Assembly (NCBI GenBank): GCA_000611775.1
Contig: KK106984.1
Coordinates: 1,642,364-1,706,363, forward strand
Reading direction: 5' to 3'
Source: Umbilicaria muhlenbergii
Taxonomy: Eukaryota; Ascomycota; Lecanoromycetes; Umbilicariales; Umbilicariaceae
Length of the DNA stretch: 64,000 bases
The first letter of the stretch is position 1. Each line of letters begins with the position of its first letter. The translations under genes were made by a program, and so were the position numbers. Below the pieces are notes generated by a model that saw nothing but the letters and a program-made list of their open reading frames with translations, did no database searches and was not told where the DNA came from. This document shows, piece by piece, positions 33,965 through 44,933 of this stretch.

Positions 33965-35116
33965 TCATGTCCGCGCCCATCGAATTGATTTGAATTCCTC
34001 CATTGTGTCTCGGGTCCGTTTCTCCGCTGCAGGGCTAGGAGACTTGGCCCCTGGTAGAACTTTGCCCTTGGAATCGACTCCTGCGAACATACTTAGATCT
34101 GTGAAGCGATCCCGTCCCTGCATGTTGATTTTAGGTGACTCGGAAATGCCCCATTGTACCTGCCATTGCATAGACTCTTCATCCCACCTCATGACAGGAC
34201 ATTTCTGGAAGACCCTCCACCATAATCTCTGCATGAGCCTAGCGGTGAGGATATGTGTTTCTCTAGAGTGCTCGTACTTGGATCGCATGTATTGTAACTC
34301 TGTGTCTTCTGAATCGCTCGTGGCAATTGTTCTCCTAGGTAAAGGGCCTTCCCATGTCCGCTGCCCAACAGCTAGATCGCGGAGTCGATCCCAATCGGGT
34401 TCGGGCAACGGCGCAACAATGCTGTCAAGTACATCGGCGTACCAAGTTACCTTCAGATTTCTCACCCTCGACTGAGGTAACGGCCGTCCCCAGCTGTTCG
34501 ACTCTGGAATGTCCGGTTCCAGCTTCTTTTGTTTTGGCAAATCGTCTGGAAGATGCTTTCTCATGGCCTTTTGGGACTTGATCAATACTCTCATCTTTTC
34601 AGTCAGGCCAGGCTTCTTTTCCAATTCCGCGAGTGAGAGCTCTTCCAAAGCTTTGTGATCCATGGGTACATTGGGCTCACGTAGAAATCGCATGAGCTCA
34701 TGCCGCCTTTTCCCTATGCGCCCATAGGTCAAAAGCAGTATTCTCTCCAACGGTTTTAGGTGTCCGGCATTAGCACGTAGTAGAAGGGAAAGACCCTGTC
34801 GTGCCTTTTTCTGAAGAGCTGTTCCTCGGGGGGATCCAAAGGGAGTCCTCGAATTATTTCGATAGCGGGCTTTCACGTACCATTGCATGTAGCTGCGGGC
34901 TGCAGGGTCAGGTAAATAGGTACACTGGCGAAGAAGAGCGCGGTAGAGGTGAAGAGGGTTGGAGAAGACGTTCGAGTCTTCTTGGACCACGCTGTAGCCT
35001 CCATTGGCAGCGACTTTGACAGCATCGCGGTAGACGGTGCGCACCTGCCGGGCGCAGGTACTGCCTCTGAAGAGGCGAGTTGCGGCGGCTTCAAGGCACT
35101 TTGCAGGCCTTGTCAT
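33965..35116 (-). CDS. Cup1-like LYR-motif protein
   Basis: One exon of 383 codons from the ATG at 35116. The key feature is NPLHLYRALLRQCTYLPD about residues 42-59, followed by ARSYMQWYVKARYRNN, the LYR-type helix pair of the fungal Cup1-like group (fission yeast Cup1). A second conserved block, ERILLLTYGRIGKRRHELMR, follows; the C-terminal half is charged with WYADVLDSIVAPLPEPDWDR. LYR proteins generally work in mitochondria with acyl carrier protein. The frame remains open upstream to 35320 without an ATG, so a missed 5' exon is possible. Divergent from the APSES gene. Confidence 0.7.
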   Translation of the reverse strand: MTRPAKCLEAAATRLFRGSTCARQVRTVYRDAVKVAANGGYSVVQEDSNVFSNPLHLYRALLRQCTYLPDPAARSYMQWYVKARYRNNSRTPFGSPRGTALQKKARQGLSLLLRANAGHLKPLERILLLTYGRIGKRRHELMRFLREPNVPMDHKALEELSLAELEKKPGLTEKMRVLIKSQKAMRKHLPDDLPKQKKLEPDIPESNSWGRPLPQSRVRNLKVTWYADVLDSIVAPLPEPDWDRLRDLAVGQRTWEGPLPRRTIATSDSEDTELQYMRSKYEHSRETHILTARLMQRLWWRVFQKCPVMRWDEESMQWQVQWGISESPKINMQGRDRFTDLSMFAGVDSKGKVLPGAKSPSPAAEKRTRDTMEEFKSIRWART

Positions 35117-35687
35117 GCCGGAGGCGCTGGCTTGGGTGGATGCAGTGCACCTCCGAGGACAGGAGAGGATGCGACTGTTTCCTGTCACCCTGTGTGCCCC
35201 TGACGGTTTGAAGTGAATACAGTAGCGCCATTCGTAAGCGAGCCCTCTTGAGGACGGCGCTGGTAAGCCAACCCCGCGACGCGAAACCTCCACCAATGCG
35301 ACCAACGACGGCCCAGACACATTGCCCCCGACGAGTAGAAACGTCTGTATCTTATTTCCAGGCCATATTTCGACATCGGTCTTCCGTTTGAGAGCGTGCC
35401 ATCGCTCAATGCATCATCTGAAGAAGGCCCCAAACCAGACGCCGAAGAATTCCAAGACGCGCCAAAGCGCGAACAAAGCAATTTAACGGTGCAGCGCGAC
35501 ACGTTCTAATCGTGGCACGGAGTTCGGGGGACCAGAATCACTTGGCGGTCGGTGAGTCTCGAGGGCTTCCATGAAGTATGACTTGCAGCAGTGCAGCTGA
35601 CGTTCGGACCGTCAAGATAGTCACAGTGACTGGTGACAAGACTCACCGGCATCTACCTCCAAGCGCTACCAGCTCCGCTCCGGCTGT
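35117..35687. promoter_or_regulatory. Divergent promoter region, Cup1-like / APSES genes
   Basis: About 570 bp between two divergently transcribed genes. Part of it may be 5' coding sequence of the Cup1-like gene if that has an unseen upstream exon. Confidence 0.4.
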
Positions 35688-38592
35688 ATGGCCTCGACCA
35701 TCCACGCCGCTCCCCCTCCATACCCTGCGCCGTCTTTCTCTCGCAGTACTACTGCATCGTCCATGAGTGGTATTCACTTTTCGCAAGCGTCCCTAAATCC
35801 TTTTGACACACAACAGTCGGTCGCATCGACCCCTACAGCGACTCCACCTCCCATCAGAGGACACCAACCGCATATGTCTTTCAACATGGGGAGCTATGGC
35901 CCGCAAAACGGTGTTCACATGCAGCAAGGTGGTTCTAGGGCGTACGGAGAGCTCAATGGCAACATGCCGCAGCAGCAGTACCCACCAGGTCACAAACCTC
36001 AGATTTATACGGTATGGCTGCCTAGGCACCTCAGTCGGCTAAAAGGGCTTGCCCTAGGCGCATGTACTTTGTCAGAACATTGGCGCTAACGATTCAATGA
36101 TTTCCAGGCGGTCTATTCTGGTGTGTCCGTGTACGAGATGGAGGTGAACAACGTAGCCGTGATGCGCCGGCGCTCAGACTCGTGGTTGAATGCGACTCAG
36201 ATTCTCAAGGTTGCAGGTATAGATAAAGGAAAGCGCACGAAAGTGCTAGAGAAGGAGATTCTTGCAGGCGAGCACGAGAAAGTACAGGGTGGTTATGGTA
36301 AGTATCAAGGAACCTGGATCAATTATAGAAGAGGCGTCGAGTTCTGTCGCCAGTACGGTGTGGAGGAGCTATTACGCCCTTTGTTGGAATATGACATGGG
36401 CCAAGATGGTGTTAATGCCGCCGGAAAGGGAGGTATCGATACGCCAACGAAAGAGCAAGCGATGGCAGCTCAACGTAAGAGATTGTACAATGGTGGCGTT
36501 GACAATCGACCACCGGCGCAATCACCAAACGGGACGTTTTTCAAAAACATATCCAGCACAGCCGCCAACGCGGTAAATGCCATGAGCAAAGCTCGATTCG
36601 ACTCGCCTGTACCACGTCCTGGAAGTGGAAATCGACGTTCAGTGACAGCCAGAAGACCGTCACAACAGATGATGGGAAGCCAAGATTCTGCGTATCCCGG
36701 TAGCAGTCAGCAAAGTATGCAGAGTATGCAGAGTATGCACTCGGAGACCAGCTTTGGCATGAACGGTCAACTTGAGCCCGCCTTCGAATCTCACAACACA
36801 CCGTACTTCATCAACAACCGCAACCAAACTCACAACTTCAACAGCGAAATGCAAGAACCACCACGCAAACGTGCCAGACCGTCATCAAGCCAAGGTCATT
36901 TCTCACATAACATGAACGGGGACTACGACATCTCTATGAGGGAGACGACTCCTACAGAACCTAACGAATCATTTGTCTACCACAAATACGGTCTCTCTAC
37001 TAGCAATGTCGACCCCAAGATCGTCGGCTTACCCCCATTACCTCAGCCTACTACGGAGAGCGCCATGGAAAAGCAGCAGCTCTTGACTTCACTCTTCCTC
37101 GATCCCACTCAGACTGATTTCTCGAATCATCCAGCATTTCTCCGTCTCTCTGGAGAAGAACTCGACATTCCCATTGATCCCACTGCTCATACTGCTCTAC
37201 ACTGGGCCGCTACACTTGCACGTACGTCACTCTTGAGGGCTTTGATCTCTAAGGGAGCGAGCATATATCGTCTCAATGGAGGTGGTGAGACAGCGTTGAT
37301 ACGAGCCGCCCTTACAACGAACAATCTCGATCAAGTCAGCTTTCCAGATCTACTGGAACTGCTGGGTCCGACCATCGAGATGAGAGATGGACGTGGACGT
37401 ACCGTACTTCACCACATCGCCGTGTCCTCGGCAGTAAAAGGTCGAAGTCCAGCTTGTAGATACTACCTTGAATCTCTTCTCGAGTTTGTCGTCCGGCAAG
37501 GGAGTGCTCCAAGCAGTCAACAGAACTCCTTCCACGCCGGGCTAGATCGTGAGGTGCCGGCCGCTGCAAAGTCAATCGGTCTTGCAAGATTCATGTCGGA
37601 GATCGTCAATGCGACCGATATGTCTGGAGACACTGCCTTGAACCTTGCTGCCCGAATTGGCAATAAGAGTATCATCCAGCAACTTCTCGAAGTGGGAGCA
37701 AATCCAACGATAGCCAATCGCGGTGGGCTTAAGCCTGTCGATTTCGGTGTTGGTGGAGAGCCTGAACACTTGACACCACAGCCATCCAGTCAGGTCACGC
37801 TACCAAACCAGGAAAAAGGCATTAGCAAAGTAGGCGAGACCAGCAGAGATCTCATGGCCTGTAAGCTTTGTCCCGATTCGCGTTTTGTTACACCTTGTTT
37901 CACCTTGTGTATACTAATTCGTCTCAAAAGCAATATCCACCCTCCTCTCCGAAGCCGAATCCTCCTTCAAATCTGAGCTCCAGACAAAACAATCACTCAT
38001 CGACCAATCTCACGCCAAACTCCGCGAATGCACCACCTCACTTCACGAAGAACGTCGCCGTCTCAACGACCTCCAACGCAAATCCAACGAACGCAAAGAA
38101 ATCCGGCAGAAGATCTTGAATCTAAGGAGAGCAAACGAGGAACAGCGCGTCAGGCTCACTCTTCAGATGAACTCGAATGGACATCCGCAGCAAGTGGAAT
38201 TGGAACCGAGGATGGACGTTAAGATTGGAGAAGCCGACGCGGGGCTTGAGATCGATGCGGCGTTACTCCCGGAGAGGATGGAAGACCTCCTGCCAGAACA
38301 TGTGGCTTATCTTACTTCTCTGCCGCCAGCGCGGATTCTGAGGGCTAGAGCTGTGGCATACGAGCATAACAATTCGGCATTGAGGGAACAGGCGAAAGGG
38401 CTCAGAGGGAGGAGTTCGGAGCTTGAAGCTAAGTTGAGGAGGGTGGTGGCTATTTGTACGGGCGTCGGAGAGGGTGCGGTCGATGCGATGGTGGGGGGGC
38501 TGGTGGTCGCAGTCGAGAGTGAGAGGGGGGAGGATGTGGAGGTGGGGAGGGTGAGAGAGTTCTTGAGGAGGGTAGAAGGGGTAGAGGCGTAG
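35688..38592 (+). CDS. APSES transcription factor, Mbp1/Res type (MBF subunit)
   Basis: DNA-binding subunit of the MBF complex that drives G1/S transcription. Exons 35688-36011, 36108-37860 and 37931-38592 give 912 aa. Seen: a Pro/Gln/Ser-rich N-terminus of about 105 residues, the APSES domain from YSGVSVYEMEVNNVAVMRRR through LNATQILKVAGIDKGKRTKV to YRRGVEFCRQYGVEELLRP, a disordered middle with a QSM repeat and a basic PPRKRARPSS nuclear-signal-like patch, ankyrin repeats (THTALHWAAT-like TAHTALHWAATLARTSLLRA, then GRTVLHHIA and DTALNLAARIGNKSIIQQLL), and a C-terminal coiled coil (SEAESSFKSELQTKQSLIDQ). The N-terminal extension before APSES, on its own exon, is longer than in yeast Mbp1. Coding strand becomes G-rich after about 38110. 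Confidence 0.93.
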
Positions 38593-39155
38593 GGGTGGCT
38601 GTTTGCTGGGAAAGGGTTGCGGGTGCCTGGCATAGATTTATTTGGTGGATCTTGTTGACTACTTTCGTGTAGCATGCTTGCTTCGCTTCTTGTCCATGAT
38701 TCAGCGCGGCGGAGCCTGTATGCTTGATTCATGTATGCAAGGATAGGGCCTGGTCAGGGTGGTGCTGAGGTTGCAGCACCTGGGTTATGATAGGCGCTTA
38801 ATGTATGGCATCGGTCGCGCAGTACAGTGTCAGCATTCTCGAAGAAGCATGTTCTTGTCTTTCAACGATCGTAGAGCTGTCAAATGAAATGTTGTTGGAC
38901 AAGGACTATCGTGAGGCTTGTAGGGCCGGGATATCTTGGTGAACTTTTGTCAGAGGCTTGAGGTGGTAACTCCAACACCACAGCTCTACTCACACCCCCT
39001 CGAACCGTCTCCAAATCAATCTGTCTTTGTGAACCTTGTTCAGTAAAGGCTTGAATTTTCGCTGCCATGACAATGTGGATTTCATAGCCAGTTTTTTCAG
39101 CCATTCCATTTAGGCCTAGATCCTGTCTCTGTAGCTACGAAGAGAACCTAGCATT
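38593..39155. other. Intergenic between APSES and METTL16-type genes
   Basis: 3' flank of the APSES gene and promoter of the methyltransferase gene. No gene is supported; a small minus-strand frame at 38880-39104 has no recognisable domain. Confidence 0.45.
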
Positions 39156-41027
39156 ATGGATACACCCAGAAATATCTACAAAGATGACGTCGATTTCCGA
39201 GCTCTAGCATTACAGTCTCCGGAGTTCGCAAAACAGTGTGTCCTTCAATATTTTGAATTCCCGGACGGTAGACGTAATCGAAGCTGACGATGTGCTGTAG
39301 CTTGAAGAAGAATGGTCAACTAGACTTCAGCGATCCGGAAGCTGTCCAGTACGCTGTTACCGATATCTAAGAGTGAGCAAAGACTTATGTAGAATACTAA
39401 AGACAGCTCACGAAGAGTCTGCTCAAGCGTGACTTCAATCTCGAGCTGGAGCTCCCAGACGATCGTCTTTGCCCTCCTGTGAGTACCACCAGATGTACCT
39501 TAATATTTACTCATGGCCTAACCACTAATAAAACCCTTGAAGGTCCCCAATCGGTAAGTTAACGCCCAGAAGAGTTTGTAACATGAACTCTAGTTGATGT
39601 TGCACCAGACTAAATTACATCCTCTGGGTCCAATCACTCCTCGACACCACCAGCCCCAGCTACACCGACACCTACGACCCAGACCGCGAAGTCGTCGGTC
39701 TAGACATGTACTCCTCCCCTCCCTCTCCCCGTTATCCATCTCCCTTCCCCTCCCTCTCCCCGTTATCCATCTCCCTTCTCCTCCCTCTCCCCGTTATCCA
39801 TCTCCCTTCCCCTACCACGCCACGGCTAACCCTCTCCCAGCGGCACAGGCGCCAGTTGCATTTACCCCCTCCTCGGCTGCACATTACGCCCTTCCTGGAA
39901 ATTCGGCGCTACAGGTCCACCCTCCCTTCCCACATTCCCATCTACTACCAACGAAAAAACCCTTCATACTAACAGCACTCCAGACATCGACGACAAAAGC
40001 CTCCACTACGCGCGCACCAACATCGCGCGCAACAACCTCACCTCCCGCATCCGCCTCGTGAGAACCCTCCCCACGGACCCGCTTATCCCTCTCGATGCCC
40101 TGGGATTAGATCAGTACGACCCCTCCCTCCCTCCCTTCTCCTTCTCCTCCCCTCTCCCCTACCCCCAATCTCCCCATCAACCCCCCAAAACTAACCCCCT
40201 TTTCCCCCAGTCTAACATTCACCCTCACCAACCCCCCCTTCCACCCCTCCCTCCCCTCCCTCCTCCTCTCCACCTCCTCCAAATCCCTCCCCCCGCACGC
40301 CATCTGTACCGGCTCCCCCTCCGAACTCATCACCCCCGGCGGCGAAGTCGCCTTCATCTCCCGCCTCATCGCCGAATCCCTCGTCCTGAAAACCAGAGTC
40401 CAGTGGTACACCACCCTGCTCGGCAAACTCAGCAGCGTCTCCGCGGTGGTGGAAAGGCTGAAGGAAGTCGGGGTCCGGAATTGGGCCGTCACGGAATTCG
40501 TGCAGGGGAGGCGCACGAGGAGGTGGGGGGTGGCGTGGAGTTGGGGCGGGAGGAGACCGGCCCTGGAGGTGGCGAGGGGGATCCCGGGGCTGGCGAAGCA
40601 TCTGCTGCCGTTTCCTGCCGAGACTACTGTTGTGGTTCCGGGGGTTGGGCGGGATGGAGTGGGGGGGCGGGTTGANNNNNNNNNNNNNNNNNNNNNNNNN
40701 NNNNNNNNNNNNNNNNNNNNNNNNNNNNNNNNNNNTTGGAGTCGGGCTGCGAGGAGGGGGAGGGGGAGGGGGAAGGAGGGGGGTGGGAAGAAAGAGGGTG
40801 AAAAGAGCGGGGTTGGGGAAGAAGGGGATGAGGATGAGAGTGAAGATGATGAGGGGGAGGAAGAAGAGGCGGCGCTGGTGTTCAAGATCCAGATCAGGGA
40901 AAGTAAGGGGGATGAGGGCGAGCAAGAGAAGGTGGAGGTGTTGGTGCGATGGCTGCACGGGCATGAAAGTGTGCTGTGGGAGAGTTTTTGTGGGTGGTTG
41001 AGACGGAAATTACTCACTGCAGCTTGA
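39156..41027 (+). CDS. METTL16-type U6 snRNA/RNA m6A methyltransferase
   Basis: SAM-dependent RNA adenine-N6 methyltransferase of the METTL16 family. Eight exons: 39156-39235, 39301-39348, 39403-39478, 39543-39553 (11 nt), 39609-39707, 39841-39914, 39984-40113 and 40211-41027, 444 codons with the gap counted as 60 nt. Seen: YKDDVDFRALALQSPEFAKH, LKKNGQLDFSDPEAVQ, LTKSLLKRDFNLELELPDDR, LNYILWVQSLLD, SAM loop GLDIGTGASCIYPLLG across an intron, ATDIDDKSLHYARTNI, catalytic NPPF in LTFTLTNPPFHPSLPSL, PGGEVAFISRLIAESL, and the C-terminal VEVLVRWLHGHESVLWESFC. The end of exon 2 has two possible splices. Intron 5 holds a 31-bp tandem repeat. Composition flips from C-rich to G-rich near 40430. Confidence 0.85.
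39721..39813. repeat. Tandem repeat, three 31-bp units, within an intron
   Basis: The core GTTATCCATCTCCCTT recurs at 39731, 39762 and 39793, each in a pyrimidine-rich 31-bp unit. It lies inside intron 5 of the METTL16-type gene and accounts for most of that intron's length, so it is probably a recent slippage or unequal-crossover expansion. Confidence 0.9.
40676..40735. other. Assembly gap (60 N) inside the METTL16-type gene
   Basis: Run of N flanked by very G-rich sequence. A length of 60 keeps the reading frame into the recognisable C-terminal block, but the real length is unknown. Confidence 0.95.
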
Positions 41028-41266
41028 ACACGCGAGTGTACAGGCACATGCAGTTGCGAAGCTACAAGCAATAGCCACTGACATCACAATCGAACTCACA
41101 AATGGAAGGCTGCAACGAACGAACGATTGTCGGTTGGTATCCTAGCACTTCATCCACTACCCACCGATCCTCTCCCAACCTCAACCCCAACCCTACCCCT
41201 CCTTTCCCCTTCCTCCCCTCCCTTCCACTCCAACGGTCTCTTCATCCCAACCCCCCTCCCCTCTCC

Positions 41267-44200
41267 TCAACCCCTCCTCAACTCCTCCATCCTCCCCCGC
41301 AACCTCTCCCACCCCTCACTCCCCTCCCACCCCTCCCTCGCCCTCCCCAACACACCCCTAACCGCGCTCCTAGCCTTGAATTTCCAATCCTTACAAACCA
41401 ATTCCCCCTCCCCTTCCGCATCCCCGTCTGCATTCCCCTTCTCTTCCGCATCCCCACCGCGCTCGCGTCTTCTTCCGCCAAGACTCTCATAAGCGTCCAC
41501 CAACTCCCCCGTCGCATCCACCACCTCGCTCCAAGCCTCCTCAGCCGCAGCCTCGCCCTGTTGTTCCCACCCCACCCGGTTAACGGCGACGCGCCACGCT
41601 TTTTCGTACGCCCCCAGCGCCTCTCCCGGCCGGTGGAGATGCAGCGCCAATTTCGCGACGAGCAGGTGCAGCCGGCGGGACGTGGTGATGAGGGGCGCGA
41701 CGTGCTGTTCCACCAATCGGACGACCATTTTCTCGAGTCCCTTGAGGGGTTTCCGCGTGCTGGTTTCGCCTACGCCGCCGGTGTCATGGCTTTCCGTGGC
41801 CGTTCCAGCGCCAGCTCGACGTTCAGCGCTCAAGGCGACCACGTGCGCGACCAGCCCCTCGACGATCTCGACGTCGATGCATTTTTCGCCGTCGACGGTC
41901 CCGCGCAGTTCGATCAGCCGCTGTTGCGCGACGATGATGTCGGCGTACGGGGGGGGCGAAATGGTCGCGCAGACGGTGAGCAGGTTGTGCCAGATGCGGT
42001 GGGAGGTTCGGTTTAGGGTTGCGGCGCGCTTGAGGGCGACAAGCGCTTCGTGGGTGTGCCGTTGTTGTGGGTCCACTGCCTCCTTTTTCTTTCTTGTAGT
42101 CGAGACATTGTCGTCGTCGTCGTCGTCGTCATCATCATCATCATCAAGAACCACAGCAGCGCGAGAAGCAGCACCCTCATCCGAAGCCGCTTCCCCGGGC
42201 TGCAACCGCAACAGCGCCGCCGCGAGGTTCGACCACGCCTCCGCGTCCCCGTCTTCGATCTGCACGCACCGCCCAAACGCATCCACCGCGCCGCGCCAGT
42301 TTTGCAGTTCCAAGCGCACGCACCCGAGCGCGAACCACGTGCTCTGGTTCTGCGGGTTCGTCTTCAGAGAAAGCGCATACGCCGTTTCGGCTTCGGGGTA
42401 GTTTTTCGCGGCGAGGTGGTACTTCCCGAGCGAGCGCTGGGCGCGCGCGTAGCGGTTCCCCGAGACGAGCCAGGCGCGGGAGTAGTGGGAGGGCGTGTGC
42501 GTGAGGTCGCCGAGGATGCAGAAGAGGCGGGGGGCGTCTGCTGGTAGTGGATCGAGTTCTGGGCCGAGGAATTCTTCTTCGGGCGCGGTGAGGTCGGAGT
42601 TGTTTTCGTCGAGGATGGTGATGGCGGGTAGGGGGGTGGAAGGGTGAGTGGTGGTGGCGGGTGTGGGTTGGTAGAGTTGAGAGCGCACGATTCGGAGCGC
42701 TTTGTCTTCGCGCTCGACGGCTGCCCAGCATAGTGCTGCTTCTGCCCACATCTGTAGGCGTTCGTAGATCTCGAGCGCGGTTCGTAGGCCGCCTAGGGAG
42801 ACCCAGCGGGCGGCGAGCTCGGCTTCGAGTGTCCAGCGGGTGGGCGAGGCGAGAGGGTGGATGTATTGGAGGCGTTCGGAGACGGAGGCAGATTCAGAGG
42901 GTTTGGGCCGGGGGAGGAAGGTTGTGGAGGGATTTGTGCTGTTGGTAGAATCTGATGACTCGGTTGAAGGGTGGGTGCTGGTGGTTTCGGCGATTACTTG
43001 GTCGACGAGTGCTTGGAGTTGGAGAACGCCGCGTTCGATTGTTCGGGATCGGTAGCCTTCGATGCGGCTGCGGACGAGGAGGGCTTGTGTGTATACTTGC
43101 CAGTTTGTGCTGCCGCCTTCGAGGACGCGGGTGGCGTAAGGGAGGGTTTCTTCCCGGGTGAGACCGTGTTGGGGCGAGGTGTTGGTTATGGAGGAGGCGA
43201 GGGATAGGAGGATGATGGAATCTAGAGGTTTTAACACTGGCTGGTTGGCTGGATCCAAAGAAGAAAGTGCTGCGGGTAGGTTCTCCTCGTCCGCCATACC
43301 AAGCGAGGTTGCAGATGTCTTCGAAAAGGAGATCGACTCGAGTAAGGTGTCATCATTCAAATCCAAATTCTGTGGCTTCGAAGCCGTAGAAGTGGGCTTG
43401 TCTGGCTCTTGACTGCCTTTCCCATCTTGCGAGACCTTATTGCTTGCAACCACATCCTCATCTGCACTCTTAGCCAAAACAACCAGCTGACTCAACTCCT
43501 TCTCCTGAAACTTCGTCCTCTTCCCCAACCTCCCCGTAAGCGCAAATTGAAACCCCGTCTCCTTCGCCGCCCTATCAAGATCCTCCCTCGCCTTCACATC
43601 AAAGCCATGATAAGTATGCACAGCTACTCTCTCCAGTAGAAAGTGCACCTTCGCTTCCTTACTATACCGTGACTTCTCCCCCAAGACCCTACCACCAAGA
43701 AACTCCAGATCCCGGTATATGCTCTCTTGCAGGGAAGCAGCATTCTCGCTCAACATCCTCTGATGCCAGAAATTAACCCTCAACGTCGCCCACCGCGTGT
43801 CTTCATCTTCCCTCACCACCGCCGGATGGTTCAAGATACACCTCGCCAAGCAAAAGAGCTCCACGTCCGGCGTCAACTGGTACGCCGCCTCTCCATCAAC
43901 CGTGAGGCTCGCAACAGCTTGCCTGCGCAGCTCCTGCACCTTGGCCGCATCCCGCCGTAACGCATCCGGAAATACTATCTCGCTCGCTCTCCACGACAGC
44001 GGAGGTCCGGTCACGTTTGACTGCAGAAAGGCATGCAGCGCTGCGATACCGAGAACGACAAAATCCGCACGAGACGCTCCCGATTCCACATTCGAGGTAT
44101 TGGCGAACTCCCCATCTCTCTCGAGAGCATCATTCCAGTGCTGCTGGAGATCCAGCCACGACCAATGACCGAGACCTTCCGCTGCGGGCCGCAGCAGACT

Positions 44201-44347
44201 CTGTGCCAGGGGGGATGTGAGAATTTTGCGGAAGTCGCCCGCTTCTAGACTTTGCAAGCCGGGAATGGCCTGCTTGCTATAGCCGTCTTCGAGTAAAGAG
44301 TGTAAAGAAAAGCTCGACAGGGGAGAGAGAAATGGAAATTGCGACAT
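41267..44347 (-). CDS. TTC27/Emw1-type TPR protein
   Basis: Large intronless gene of 1026 codons encoding a tetratricopeptide-repeat protein of the TTC27/Emw1 family, essential in yeast and linked there to cell-wall integrity. Seen: N-terminal helical region with ADFVVLGIAALHAFLQSNVT, RCILNHPAVVREDEDTRWAT, TYHGFDVKAREDLDRAAKET then FQFALTGRLGKRTKFQEKEL, and, in the C-terminal half, TPR units such as RSLGKYHLAAKNYPEAETAY, NQSTWFALGCVRLELQNWRG and AEAWSNLAAALLRLQPGEAA. A run of 12 Asp interrupts the TPR array near residue 740. The frame is open upstream to 44383 but lacks an ATG there; 44347 is the first ATG and begins MSQFPFLSPLSSF. Coding composition is uneven, C-rich and G-rich blocks alternating. 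Confidence 0.88.
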   Translation of the reverse strand: MSQFPFLSPLSSFSLHSLLEDGYSKQAIPGLQSLEAGDFRKILTSPLAQSLLRPAAEGLGHWSWLDLQQHWNDALERDGEFANTSNVESGASRADFVVLGIAALHAFLQSNVTGPPLSWRASEIVFPDALRRDAAKVQELRRQAVASLTVDGEAAYQLTPDVELFCLARCILNHPAVVREDEDTRWATLRVNFWHQRMLSENAASLQESIYRDLEFLGGRVLGEKSRYSKEAKVHFLLERVAVHTYHGFDVKAREDLDRAAKETGFQFALTGRLGKRTKFQEKELSQLVVLAKSADEDVVASNKVSQDGKGSQEPDKPTSTASKPQNLDLNDDTLLESISFSKTSATSLGMADEENLPAALSSLDPANQPVLKPLDSIILLSLASSITNTSPQHGLTREETLPYATRVLEGGSTNWQVYTQALLVRSRIEGYRSRTIERGVLQLQALVDQVIAETTSTHPSTESSDSTNSTNPSTTFLPRPKPSESASVSERLQYIHPLASPTRWTLEAELAARWVSLGGLRTALEIYERLQMWAEAALCWAAVEREDKALRIVRSQLYQPTPATTTHPSTPLPAITILDENNSDLTAPEEEFLGPELDPLPADAPRLFCILGDLTHTPSHYSRAWLVSGNRYARAQRSLGKYHLAAKNYPEAETAYALSLKTNPQNQSTWFALGCVRLELQNWRGAVDAFGRCVQIEDGDAEAWSNLAAALLRLQPGEAASDEGAASRAAVVLDDDDDDDDDDDDNVSTTRKKKEAVDPQQRHTHEALVALKRAATLNRTSHRIWHNLLTVCATISPPPYADIIVAQQRLIELRGTVDGEKCIDVEIVEGLVAHVVALSAERRAGAGTATESHDTGGVGETSTRKPLKGLEKMVVRLVEQHVAPLITTSRRLHLLVAKLALHLHRPGEALGAYEKAWRVAVNRVGWEQQGEAAAEEAWSEVVDATGELVDAYESLGGRRRERGGDAEEKGNADGDAEGEGELVCKDWKFKARSAVRGVLGRAREGWEGSEGWERLRGRMEELRRG
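42111..42146. repeat. Trinucleotide microsatellite encoding poly-Asp
   Basis: On the plus strand a block of GTC repeats is followed by a block of ATC repeats; on the coding (minus) strand they are GAT then GAC codons, giving 12 consecutive Asp in the TTC27-type protein. Confidence 0.9.
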
Positions 44348-44933
44348 GGCGGCTTTGGTAACAAAATGAGGGCAGAATTCCACAAGCCGAGGAAGACGGC
44401 CGCTATGCCACGCGCAAGAATTTTCGCCTCAAAAAACGGACTTGGAGCAGGATACTCAAATTGCACAGATATGATTCGACATGTTAGAGAGCGAAGCTAG
44501 GGGTAACATGTGTCATCTTTTCATCTCTACTACCAAGGGAGTGGTGATTGCTGAATAACACGCAAGAAAACTTCAACGGCATTAGTAAGCGAGGGTTATC
44601 GCCCCCCTTGGTAGCAGTCAATCAACCATACAGTAAATTCCAAGTTAAACTCTGCTTGATATCTTGAAACCATTAAATGCTTCAATTCCATCCAATCTAC
44701 GATCTATAGTTTATCATAAACAAGCACGCGCCACATAATGCCTAAGACACCACGCAAATGCCGCCAAAATCGCAATGACAACTGAGAGGAACAATTTCTA
44801 GGAGTTTTCGTAGGGAGCTAAACCCCGGTGTGGGCAATGCATGCATCTGTACACAGACCTCCATCACCTCCCCATAGCCAAGTGATCCCCCATTCCCCCT
44901 CCCCCTTCCCCCCTCTCCCCAATTTCATCCTCG
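44348..44933. other. Intergenic
   Basis: Promoter of the TTC27-type gene side and 3' flank of the chitin synthase gene are both here, though the two genes are read in the same (leftward) direction. No gene is supported. Confidence 0.45.

Noticed and set aside
41102-42401. Plus-strand frames across the TTC27-type gene
   Set aside because: Antisense shadows of a long, well-matched minus-strand TPR protein.
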